A stretch of DNA of 64,000 nucleotides from Nannocystis pusilla (lineage in GTDB: Bacteria; Myxococcota_A; Polyangia; Nannocystales; Nannocystaceae), in contig NZ_JAIRAU010000057.1 of assembly GCF_020073745.1 (NCBI RefSeq), positions 124,001 through 188,000 of the forward strand, given 5' to 3'. Below the pieces are notes generated by a model. That model had not been told where the DNA came from. It worked only from the letters and a program-made list of their open reading frames with translations, and made no database searches. This document shows, piece after piece, positions 27,789 to 35,101 of the stretch (position 1 is its first letter; each line of letters opens with the position of its first letter). The position numbers and the translations under genes are program-made.

Positions 27789-29057
27789 ATGCTCTTGCGC
27801 GATCCCGTGCACGGCCTGATCTCCTTCAGCGGCCAGACCGCGCGCCTCGTCACGCGCCTCCTCGACTGCGCCGAAGTCCAGAGGTTGCGGCGGATCCGCG
27901 CCCTCGGCCTCGCCGCGCTCGCCTTTCCCGGCGGCGAGCACTCGCGCTTCGCCCACGCAGTCGGCGCCGCGCACGTCATGCAGCGCTACCTCGACCGCGT
28001 CCGCACCCTCGCGCAGGAGCTCCCGCCGCACGACCGCATCGACGATCACTGGGCCCACGTCGCCCTCGCGGCCGCGTTGCTGCACGACCTCGGGCACGGG
28101 CCGCTGAGCCACACCTTCGAGGCGGTGCTGCCCGGCGCGCCGCGCCACGAGGTGTGGACCTCGCGGATCTTGCTCGACCCCGACACGCAGGTCCACCGCG
28201 TCCTCGCCGAGCTCGACCCGACCGCGCCGGCGCTGGTCGAGCGCCTGATCCACGGCCAGGGCCCGATCGGCCACCTCGCGCGCGCCGTCTCCGGCACCTT
28301 CGACGTCGACCGCTGCGACTACCTCATGCGCGACAGCTACATGACGGGCGTCCGCTACGGTCTGCTCGACGTCGACTGGCTGCTCGCCTCGTTGCGCCTC
28401 TACGTCCCCGCCGGGTCGACCTCCGCGCGGCTCGCCGTCGACGGCGAGAAGGGCCTCACCGCCGTCGAGGGCTTCTTCCTCGCCCGCCTCTACATGTACC
28501 GCCAGGTCTACCTGCACAAGGCCGCGCGCGCCGCCGAGATGATGATCCGCGCGCTGTTCCGCCGCCTGTGCGAGCTCGGCCCCGAGCCCGGCACCCCGCC
28601 TGTCCTCGAGGACTTGTTACGCGGCCGCGACGTCGACGTCCACCGCTACCTCCGCCTCGACGACCACGCCCTCGCCGAGGCCCTCGCCGCCTACACCCGC
28701 AGCGCCGACCCCGTCCTGCGCGACCTCGCCGACGGCCTCGTCTGCCGGCGCCTGTTCAAGACCCTGCGCCTCCGGCCCGACGCCGACTCCGCCGCCGCCG
28801 AGGCGCGCCTCGCCGAGGTCCTCGCCAGCGACGGCGTCGCCCCCGCCTACCTCGGCGCCATCGACCGCGTCGAGATCGACGCCTATACCGACGACGAGGC
28901 GCTCATGGTCCTGCGCGGCGGCGGCCGCGTCCAGCGCCTCCTCGACGCCTCCCCCCTGCTCCGCGGCCTCGCCCGCGAGCGATTCGTCCACCACCGCGCC
29001 GTCTTCCCGCCCGCGCTGCGGGCCCGCGTCTCCCATGCCCTCGCGGACATGACCTGA
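27789..29057 (+). CDS. HD-domain phosphohydrolase (dNTPase-like)
   Basis: A 422-aa protein starting MLLRDPVHGLISFSGQTARL. It has the HD metal-site series: HSRFAHAVGAAHVM, LLHDLGHGPLSHTFE and DVDRCDYLMRDSYMTGV, as in the SAMHD1/YfdA-like group related to dGTP triphosphohydrolases. These hydrolyse nucleotides, though the substrate of this subgroup is not settled. The last residues (LADMT) and the stop codon are encoded by the first unit of a large 14-bp repeat array. Confidence 0.92.
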   Translation: MLLRDPVHGLISFSGQTARLVTRLLDCAEVQRLRRIRALGLAALAFPGGEHSRFAHAVGAAHVMQRYLDRVRTLAQELPPHDRIDDHWAHVALAAALLHDLGHGPLSHTFEAVLPGAPRHEVWTSRILLDPDTQVHRVLAELDPTAPALVERLIHGQGPIGHLARAVSGTFDVDRCDYLMRDSYMTGVRYGLLDVDWLLASLRLYVPAGSTSARLAVDGEKGLTAVEGFFLARLYMYRQVYLHKAARAAEMMIRALFRRLCELGPEPGTPPVLEDLLRGRDVDVHRYLRLDDHALAEALAAYTRSADPVLRDLADGLVCRRLFKTLRLRPDADSAAAEARLAEVLASDGVAPAYLGAIDRVEIDAYTDDEALMVLRGGGRVQRLLDASPLLRGLARERFVHHRAVFPPALRARVSHALADMT

Positions 29058-29248
29058 ACGCCATGCCTCAAACATCATGTCCCTTGCAACATGTCCCGAA
29101 TATCGCTCGCTCCATAATCCATGGGACATGTTCAATAACACCTTTCCCATCAGACAGATTCTTTCGCACATGTCTCTGAGTTCAGTTACACATTCCTCAT
29201 CGGACATGTCCCTTCGTACACTCTCCTGACCCGCCATGTCCTCGCGCA
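29048..29248. repeat. Largest 14-bp repeat array in the window
   Basis: About 14 units. An exact-register block runs from 29048 to 29117 (starts 29048, 29062, 29076, 29090, 29104). A 9-bp and then a 14-bp register block run from 29127 to 29196, and further units lie at 29205, 29219 and 29235. The stretch is clearly AT-richer than its surroundings and fills the whole gap between the HD and DTW genes, supplying the stop of one and the ATG of the other. Confidence 0.85.
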
Positions 29249-29859
29249 AGAGCTCACGCCCGCGCTGCCCCGTCTGCGGCCTCCACCTCGAGCGGTGCCT
29301 CTGCGCCGAGCTGCCGGTCGTCGACGTGCCGACCCGCTTCGTCCTCGTCCAGCACAACCGCGAGCGCCACAAGCCGACCAGCACCGGCCGGGCCGCCGCG
29401 GCCGCCCTGCGGGCCCCGATCGTCCACTACGGCGCGCGGGACGAGGCCATGGACACGGCGCCGCTCACCGACCCCGAGCTCGACTACGTCGTCCTCTTCC
29501 CCGCCGAGGACGCCCAGGTCGCCGGCCCCGAGCTCCTGCACACCGCCCCCGGCCGGCGCCGCTGCGTCGTCATCCTCGACGGCACCTGGCACCAGTGCTC
29601 CCGCATGGCCCGCCGCGCCGCCCACGTCGGCGACTTCCCCAAGGTGTCCCTTCCGCCAGGTGGTCCCTCGCGCTGGGGCATCCGCCACCCCCCGCGACCC
29701 GAGGCCGTGTGCACCTTCGAGGCCGCCACCCGCCTCGTCGAGGTCCTCCACGGCCCCGACGTCGCCCGCCCGATGGAGCGCTTCTTCCTCGAGCTCACCG
29801 CCCGCATGCACGCCCAGCGCGGCTCCCTCCCGCCGGGCCACGACGAAGACGACGACTGA
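29236..29859 (+). CDS. tapT: DTW-domain tRNA-uridine aminocarboxypropyltransferase
   Basis: A 207-aa protein with an N-terminal Cys cluster (CPVCGLHLERCLCAELP) and the DTW motif as DGTWHQ within RCVVILDGTWHQCSRMARR. VQHNRERHKPTSTGR is also conserved in the family. Members (TapT/YfiP) transfer the aminocarboxypropyl group of SAM to U47 of tRNA to make acp3U. The symbol is by family resemblance. The ATG sits in a 14-bp repeat unit; no clear Shine-Dalgarno precedes it. A second repeat-like pair (29643, 29657) lies inside the gene. Confidence 0.88.
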   Translation: MSSRKSSRPRCPVCGLHLERCLCAELPVVDVPTRFVLVQHNRERHKPTSTGRAAAAALRAPIVHYGARDEAMDTAPLTDPELDYVVLFPAEDAQVAGPELLHTAPGRRRCVVILDGTWHQCSRMARRAAHVGDFPKVSLPPGGPSRWGIRHPPRPEAVCTFEAATRLVEVLHGPDVARPMERFFLELTARMHAQRGSLPPGHDEDDD

Positions 29860-29866
29860 GCCCGAC

Positions 29867-30529
29867 TCACTCCGCGCGCGTCGCTAGCGTCGCCCGCAGC
29901 TCGCGCTCGTCACTCGTCGCCAGCGTGCGGATCACCGGCACCCGCTCGCCCTCCGCCCCGCGCACCAGGTCGATCGCGTGGCCCTCGCGCATCACCGCCT
30001 TGCGCGCCCCGCTGCGCTCGTGCTGCGACAGGCGGGCCAGATACACCCCGGAGCGTTCGCCGTCGGACACCGAATAGCTGATGAGCCCCTCATCCTCGAG
30101 CCACCGCGTGTCGAGCGAGCGACCGTCCACGCGATCGTCGACGCGCCGCTCCTCTCCCGTCGACGGATCGATCACCACGAGCCTCCCCAGCCAGTCCGCC
30201 CCGATGCCCAGCGGCGCGATGAGCCGACCGTCCGGCAGCAGCCGCGTGTACTGGTTCGCGCGCTCCGCCAGCTGCTCCGGCTCGCCGTCGAACGGCACCC
30301 GCCACAGCGGCCCCTCGTCGCGCAGGTCCCCCTCGATGCAGCACTTCTTCGCCGCCTCGAACCCCACCAGCGCGTCGTCCTCGAACCACGCGATATTCAC
30401 CGGTAGCGAGAACAGCTGCTCCCTCGTCCCCTCGCGCAGGTCGTACAAGTAGAAAAAATTGTCGAACAACGAGCCGCCGAGCCAGCGCCCGTCGTCGAGC
30501 TTCTTGTTGAGGAACGCACCAGCGCGCAT
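29867..30529 (-). CDS. Protein of unknown function, possible beta-propeller fragment fold
   Basis: A 220-aa protein starting MRAGAFLNKKLDDGRWLGGS, its ATG sharing one base with the previous stop (TGATG), so it is coupled to the gene at 30529-30903. Strand-rich repeated pieces of about 45 residues (DNFFYLYDLREGTREQLFSL; ADWLGRLVVIDPSTGEERRV; GLISYSVSDGERSGVYLARL) resemble WD/TolB-like propeller blades. No signal peptide is seen. Function unknown. Confidence 0.7.
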   Translation of the reverse strand: MRAGAFLNKKLDDGRWLGGSLFDNFFYLYDLREGTREQLFSLPVNIAWFEDDALVGFEAAKKCCIEGDLRDEGPLWRVPFDGEPEQLAERANQYTRLLPDGRLIAPLGIGADWLGRLVVIDPSTGEERRVDDRVDGRSLDTRWLEDEGLISYSVSDGERSGVYLARLSQHERSGARKAVMREGHAIDLVRGAEGERVPVIRTLATSDERELRATLATRAE

Positions 30530-30903
30530 CAGCGATAGATGCGCGTCTCCTCCTCGTGCAGCGTCAGGTACGTGAACACGGTCCAGTCGGCCGCCACCAG
30601 CCCGGTCACCACTCGACACGCGACCACCGTCCCGGTGAGCGCGCGGGTCGGCCGGACCGACGGCGACATCTCGAGCACGCGCGGCGAGCTCGGCCCGAGG
30701 TGGTCGCGAGCCTCGCGCTTGAACAACCACTCCGGCGCGTACTCGATGCCCGTGTCGAGGTCGCGGATCAGCGGCATGTCGAGCTGCTCGCTGTACTCCA
30801 CGCTGAAGAAGCCCGTGTCGCGCTCGAAGAACTGCAGCTCCACCCGGTGGCCGACGGGGATCGGCGCAGCGTGGTGGAAGACGTAGACGACCGGCTCGTT
30901 CAC
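30529..30903 (-). CDS. Small protein of unknown function
   Basis: A 124-aa protein from GTG 30903 (reading VNEPVVYVFHHAAPIPVGHR), preceded by a GAGG-type ribosome site. It is beta-rich (VELQFFERDTGFFSVEYSEQ; GTVVACRVVTGLVAADWTVF) with no recognisable motif. It lies 13 bp after the ABC ATPase gene and overlaps the next gene, so all four genes from 32435 down may form one operon. The pairing with an unknown propeller-like protein is the main clue. Confidence 0.7.
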   Translation of the reverse strand: MNEPVVYVFHHAAPIPVGHRVELQFFERDTGFFSVEYSEQLDMPLIRDLDTGIEYAPEWLFKREARDHLGPSSPRVLEMSPSVRPTRALTGTVVACRVVTGLVAADWTVFTYLTLHEEETRIYR

Positions 30904-30916
30904 CTTCGATCCTCTA

Positions 30917-31645
30917 TCAGAGCCGGGGCGCCGCGTCGACGAGCTCGCGCGTGGTCGCCGACTGCGGCCGGCCGAGCACCGCCTCGACCGGCCCCGATTC
31001 GACCGGCGAGCCCTCGTCCAGCACCAGCACCGTCTCCACCGTACCTGGCAGAAAGGACAGGTCATGACTGATCATCATCAGCCCGACCTCGCCCGTGCGC
31101 AGCGTCCGCAGCAGGTCGACGATCGTCCACGCCACCGGCCGGTCGAGCGCGCTCGTGATCTCGTCCACGATCAGCAGCGCCGGCTCGGCCGCCAGCGCCC
31201 GGGCGATCGCCGCCCGCTGCCGCTGTCCGCCGCTCAGCGCCCCCGGCACGCGATCCAGGAGCTCCGGCGCCAGCGCCACGCGCTCCATCAGCGCCCGCAG
31301 CCGCGGGTCGTCGCGGGTGAACCGATCGCGCCCGGCCAGCTTCCGCGCCTCCTCGATGCTGCGCCGGATCGACAGGCACGGGTCGAGCGCCGTCGCCGGG
31401 TCCTGCCAGACCAGCTGCACGCGCGCGCGCAGCCCCGCCCACGCCGCACGCGGCGCCCCGACCAGCTCGCGCCCCGCCAGCTGCAGCGAGCCCGCGAGCT
31501 CCGGCTCGAGCCCGACCAGCGCGCGCGCCAGCGTCGACTTGCCCGAGCCCGAGCGCCCGACCACCCCGAGCCCCACCCCGGGCCCGAGCCGCAGGTCCAC
31601 CCCGCGCAGCCGCGTCCCGACCGTCAGCCCACGCGCGACGAGCAT
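30917..31645 (-). CDS. ABC transporter ATP-binding protein (peptide/nickel type)
   Basis: About 242 aa. Walker A is GRSGSGKST, the Q-loop LVWQDPATALDP, the signature LSGGQRQRAAIARAL, Walker B LLIVDEITSALD and the H-loop ISHDLSF. DPATALDP is typical of oligopeptide/dipeptide (DppF-like) ATPases. ATG 31645 (MLVARGLTVG) is chosen because the GAGGAGG just upstream is a strong ribosome site. A longer form starting at 31693 would prepend residues encoded by repeats. No permease or binding protein is adjacent, so it probably serves a transporter encoded elsewhere. Confidence 0.88.
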   Translation of the reverse strand: MLVARGLTVGTRLRGVDLRLGPGVGLGVVGRSGSGKSTLARALVGLEPELAGSLQLAGRELVGAPRAAWAGLRARVQLVWQDPATALDPCLSIRRSIEEARKLAGRDRFTRDDPRLRALMERVALAPELLDRVPGALSGGQRQRAAIARALAAEPALLIVDEITSALDRPVAWTIVDLLRTLRTGEVGLMMISHDLSFLPGTVETVLVLDEGSPVESGPVEAVLGRPQSATTRELVDAAPRL

Positions 31646-31712
31646 GTCCTCCTCGACATGCTCCGAAGAGCCTGTCTCCAACGACATGCCCATTGGTTCA
31701 TGTCCTCCGCGC
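31643..31712. repeat. 14-bp repeat array between two ABC ATPase genes
   Basis: Five exact-register units (31643, 31657, 31671, 31685, 31699). Read on the minus strand, the unit at 31643 supplies both the Shine-Dalgarno (GAGGAGG) and the ATG of the downstream ABC gene. The upstream gene's stop lies at 31698-31700 at the edge of the last unit. Confidence 0.8.
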
Positions 31713-32435
31713 CGCGGCCACCAGCGCCGCCGTGGTCGGCTCGGGCGGCGCGGCCAGCAGCGTCGCCAGCGACCCGCCCGCGACCACGCTGCCGCGGTCC
31801 AGCACGAGCGCGCGGGAGCAGCAGCCGACCGCGCGCGCCAGATCGTGGCTGACGAGCACCAGCGCGACCTGCTCCGCCTCGCAGCGGCGGGCCAGCAGCT
31901 CGACCAGCGCCGCCTGGCCCACGCAGTCCAGCGAGGCCATCGGCTCGTCGGCGAGGAGCACGCTCGGACGGCAGGCGAGGGCCAGGGCGAGCGCCACGCG
32001 CTGGGCCTGCCCGCCGCTCAGCGCGTGCGGGTGACGATCGACGAGCTCGGGTGACAGTCCGACCTCGACGAGGCGCTCGCGTGGACGGCTGTCCGTGTCG
32101 TGGAGCGCACAGACCTCACGCAATTGATCGCCGACGGTGCGCATCGGGTCGAGGCTGGCGGCCGCGGCTTGTGGCACCAGCGCGAGCCCGCGGCCGCGCA
32201 GCTCCGCGAGTGCGCCGCGGTCCGCGAGCGGCACCCGACGCTCGCCCCAGCACAGCGTCCCGGTCACCTTCGCCTGCGCCGGCGCCAGCCCCAGGAGGCA
32301 GCGCAGCACCAGGCTCTTGCCCGCGCCCGACGGGCCGAGCAGGGCCAGCGACTCGCCGGCTGCGATCGAGAACGACACCGCGTCGAGCAGCGCTCGTCCG
32401 TCGATCGCACAGCCGAGGTCCTCGACCTGCATCAC
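31698..32435 (-). CDS. ABC transporter ATP-binding protein (peptide type, first of pair)
   Basis: A 245-aa ATPase: Walker A GPSGAGKS, Q-loop VPQAAAASLDP, signature LSGGQAQRVALALAL, Walker B VLLADEPMASLD, H-loop VSHDLA. Together with the next gene it forms a DppD/DppF-like or split GsiA-like pair of ATPases. The start is ATG 32435 (MMQVEDLGCAIDG; the second Met is equally possible). It diverges from tonB. Confidence 0.88.
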   Translation of the reverse strand: MMQVEDLGCAIDGRALLDAVSFSIAAGESLALLGPSGAGKSLVLRCLLGLAPAQAKVTGTLCWGERRVPLADRGALAELRGRGLALVPQAAAASLDPMRTVGDQLREVCALHDTDSRPRERLVEVGLSPELVDRHPHALSGGQAQRVALALALACRPSVLLADEPMASLDCVGQAALVELLARRCEAEQVALVLVSHDLARAVGCCSRALVLDRGSVVAGGSLATLLAAPPEPTTAALVAAARRT

Positions 32436-32527
32436 TACAGCGTAGTGGGCGTGCCGGTCGGCTGTCCAATGTGACAGCGAAGAAACTTGTGAGGATACGA
32501 ATCACAGCCCCGGGCGATGTCACAGAG

Positions 32528-33409
32528 ATGGAACATTCACGACATCGGGCTGCAAAGGCTCTTCGTCATGGTTCGGCCGCCCCGATGTTCCACGGCTTCG
32601 ACCCCGCGACCCGCGATCAGGTGTTCGTACGCCGGAACAAGCGGGCGATCGTCCTGGCCCTGTTCGGCCATCTGTTGGTGATCGGTACCTGGGCCTGGCG
32701 CGACCACGCGCGCGAGCCCGAGGTCGCCGTCGTCCTCGAGCCGGAGATCAAGGACTTCGCGGTCGACGAGCAGCCCGAGCCGGAGCCCGAAGAGGAGCCG
32801 CCGCCGCCGCCGCCGCCGCCGGATGTCCCGAAGCCCCAGCCGCAGGCCAAGCCCAAACCCAAGCCCAAGCTCGAGCCGCCGAAGGTGATCCCCGAGGGAC
32901 CGCCGCCCGAGCAAGCCGCGCCCAGCACCGACAAGAACTTCGGGACAGGTGAACCCGGCCAGGGCACCGGTCAGCCGAAGAAGGTCGACAAGCCGCCGCC
33001 GCCGAAGAAGCCGGAGCCGCCGAAGCAGCCCGACCCGCCGAAGAAGGTGGAGGCGCCGATCGACCCGACCAAGCCGGTCGACCGGCCCGAGCGGGCCAGC
33101 GTGCCGACGCCCGACCCCGGCAACAAGATGCCGGACTACCCGTCGGAGCTGCGCGACGCCGGCGTCGAGGGCGAGGTCGTGCTCAAGCTGCACGTCCACC
33201 GCGACGGCACGGTCAAGGGCGCCAAGATCTTGCGAGCCACCAACACGGCCTCCGGCGACGAGGAGAAGACCAGCGCCGAGAAGCTGTTCAAAGCCGCCGT
33301 GATCGGCGCCGTCAAGGGGTGGAAGTACACCCCGTCCAAGCTCGACGGCGAGCCGATCTCGGTTTGGATCATCGTCAACTTCCCCTTCAAGCTCACCGGC
33401 GGCGGATGA
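32528..33409 (+). CDS. tonB: TonB energy-transducing protein
   Basis: About 293 aa from ATG 32528; a second ATG at 32585 gives 274 aa and begins closer to the membrane helix. It has one N-terminal transmembrane segment (AIVLALFGHLLVIGTWAW), a long Pro/Lys/Glu periplasmic spacer, and a C-terminal TonB domain (MPDYPSELRDAGVEGEVVLK, then VHRDGTVKGAKI). It delivers proton-motive energy from ExbBD to outer-membrane receptors. It heads the tonB-exbB-exbD-exbD cluster, with a receptor gene following. Confidence 0.92.
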   Translation: MEHSRHRAAKALRHGSAAPMFHGFDPATRDQVFVRRNKRAIVLALFGHLLVIGTWAWRDHAREPEVAVVLEPEIKDFAVDEQPEPEPEEEPPPPPPPPDVPKPQPQAKPKPKPKLEPPKVIPEGPPPEQAAPSTDKNFGTGEPGQGTGQPKKVDKPPPPKKPEPPKQPDPPKKVEAPIDPTKPVDRPERASVPTPDPGNKMPDYPSELRDAGVEGEVVLKLHVHRDGTVKGAKILRATNTASGDEEKTSAEKLFKAAVIGAVKGWKYTPSKLDGEPISVWIIVNFPFKLTGGG

Positions 33410-33442
33410 CGCGCGCGAGCCAACACTGAGAGGACTTGAGTC

Positions 33443-34126
33443 ATGGAGCTGTCACTGTTCGAGATCTGGGAAAGCATGAGCCTCCTCTCCCGCCTGGTGG
33501 CGATCTCGCTGCTCGGCATGGGTGTGGCCAGCTTCGCGGTCATCATCGAGCGCACCTGGGTCCTGCGCCGCACCGACCGTGAGTCGATGGAGTTCGCCAG
33601 CAACTCGCGCTCGCAGTTCGCCGACGGCGACATCGCCGGCGTGCTCGAGCTGGCGCGCCGCTTCACCCGCAACCCGCTCGCCCGCCTCACCGCCATCGGC
33701 GTGCAGACCTTCCAGGCCAACGAGCGCAAGGACGGCGGCGCCACCGCAGCCGCCGAGCTGACCCGTCGCGAGCTCGCCCGCAAGCTCGAGCTCTACAGCG
33801 CCGAGGGTCGCCGCGGCATGGGCATGCTCGCCTCGATCGGCTCCACCGCTCCGTTCATCGGCCTGTTCGGCACCGTCATCGGCATCATCGTCGCCTTCCA
33901 GGGCATCGCCTCCGCCGGCGGTGGTGGCATCGCCGCCGTCTCGGCCGGCATCGCCGAGGCGCTGATCGTCACCGCGGTCGGCCTCATCGTCGCCATCACC
34001 TCGGTGCTGTTCTTCAACTACCTGTCGGGCCGCTTCGACCGCCTCGACATGCAGATGCAGCACGCCGCCGGCGAGCTGATCGACTACCTGGAGGGCGCCC
34101 ATGGGCATGGCGGTCGAGACCGGTAA
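33443..34126 (+). CDS. exbB: MotA/TolQ/ExbB proton-channel protein
   Basis: A 227-aa protein with three membrane segments: one near the N-terminus (LLSRLVAISLLGMGVASFAV) and two after residue 125 (IGSTAPFIGLFGTVIGIIVA; IVTAVGLIVAITSVLFF). The TAPFIGLFGTV motif is the family hallmark. A GAGAGGA ribosome site precedes ATG 33443. It partners the two ExbD proteins and TonB. Confidence 0.94.
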   Translation: MELSLFEIWESMSLLSRLVAISLLGMGVASFAVIIERTWVLRRTDRESMEFASNSRSQFADGDIAGVLELARRFTRNPLARLTAIGVQTFQANERKDGGATAAAELTRRELARKLELYSAEGRRGMGMLASIGSTAPFIGLFGTVIGIIVAFQGIASAGGGGIAAVSAGIAEALIVTAVGLIVAITSVLFFNYLSGRFDRLDMQMQHAAGELIDYLEGAHGHGGRDR

Positions 34127-34550
34127 GCCCGGTAAAGGGCCGAAGCCCAGCATCAACGTCACCCCGCTGGTCGACGTCGTCCTCGTGCTGCTGATCATCT
34201 TCATGCTCATCATCCCGAACATGCAGGATGACAAGCCGATCGAGCTGATAAGCGTCATGTTCCCCGACAAGGACGCCGACAGCAAGGAAGAGCCGCTCGT
34301 CGTCACCATCGACCGCGACGAGGTCTACACGGTCGACGACCAGGACATGGCGCGCGAGCAGGCGATCGGCCTGCTGAAGGACGTGTACGCCCGCAGCCCC
34401 AGGCGCAAGGTGCTGCTGCGCGGCGACGCCAGGGTCCCGTACAGGGCCGTGCGCACCTTCTTCAAGGACGTGCAGGACATCGGCTTCGGCGGCGTCTCGC
34501 TGGCCGTCGGCGCCCAGCGCAAGTGGGACGGCGGCGGGGAGGTGGATTAG
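34101..34550 (+). CDS. exbD: ExbD/TolR protein (first copy)
   Basis: A 149-aa protein overlapping the exbB end by 26 bp (ATG 34101; ATG 34107 is an alternative). A single N-terminal helix holds the proton-carrying Asp (NVTPLVDVVLVLLIIFMLI), followed by a periplasmic domain (LVVTIDRDEVYTVDD ... SPRRKVLLRGDARVPYRAV). ExbB with two ExbDs is a frequent arrangement. Confidence 0.93.
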   Translation: MGMAVETGKPGKGPKPSINVTPLVDVVLVLLIIFMLIIPNMQDDKPIELISVMFPDKDADSKEEPLVVTIDRDEVYTVDDQDMAREQAIGLLKDVYARSPRRKVLLRGDARVPYRAVRTFFKDVQDIGFGGVSLAVGAQRKWDGGGEVD

Positions 34551-34552
34551 CC

Positions 34553-34984
34553 ATGGGTGCCAGCCTCGCCACCGGCTTCAAGAAGGCCAAGGTCCAGCCG
34601 GAGATGAACGTCACCCCGCTGGTCGACGTCGTCCTCGTGCTGCTCATCATCTTCATGGTCCTCGCGCCCGTGATGGCCAGGAGCTTCTGGGTCCGGCTGC
34701 CGCCGAAGGACGACAAGGAGCAGCAGCTCGACCAGGCCAACGACCCCGACAAGCCGCTCGTGCTCGGCGTCGCCGCCGACGGCAAGACCTCGATCAACAA
34801 GATCGAGGTCGACCGCGCCGAGCTGACCGAGAAGCTGACGCGCATGTTCAACGCGCGCCCCGACAACTCGCTGTACCTCGACGCCGCCGACGACACCGAG
34901 TACGGCATGGTGCTCGGCGCCGTCGACCTCGCCCGCGGCGCGCAGGCGTTCCCGATCGTCATCCTCACCGCGAAGCCCGAGTGA
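34553..34984 (+). CDS. exbD: ExbD/TolR protein (second copy)
   Basis: A 143-aa protein from ATG 34553, preceded by GGGAGGTGG. It has the same TM/Asp segment (NVTPLVDVVLVLLIIFMVL) as the first copy but diverges in the periplasmic part (LYLDAADDTEYGMVLGAVDL). The two are paralogues arising by an old duplication and could form heterodimers. The stop is followed by a clear terminator, so the tonB-exb unit ends here. Confidence 0.93.
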   Translation: MGASLATGFKKAKVQPEMNVTPLVDVVLVLLIIFMVLAPVMARSFWVRLPPKDDKEQQLDQANDPDKPLVLGVAADGKTSINKIEVDRAELTEKLTRMFNARPDNSLYLDAADDTEYGMVLGAVDLARGAQAFPIVILTAKPE

Positions 34985-35010
34985 ACCCGCCGTGACTTCT
35001 TCGTGACAGC

Positions 35011-35043
35011 AGAGCCGCCCCCCTTGGGCGGCTCTTTCGTTTC
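35011..35043 (+). terminator. Rho-independent terminator after exbD
   Basis: A 10-bp stem (AGAGCCGCCC at 35011-35020, complement at 35026-35035) with loop CCCTT, followed by TTCGTTT. It separates the tonB/exb operon from the receptor gene, though read-through is possible. Confidence 0.88.
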
Positions 35044-35101
35044 CAGTACAACCCCCGCGCGACCCTTCCGGTCGCATCAACACATCGAGATCTGGATCGC
35101 C

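Noticed and set aside
29048..29248. Reading the 14-bp array as CRISPR or as a simple microsatellite
   Set aside because: The core (7-10 bp) and spacer (4 bp) are far too short for CRISPR, and spacers are not copied as in a microsatellite.
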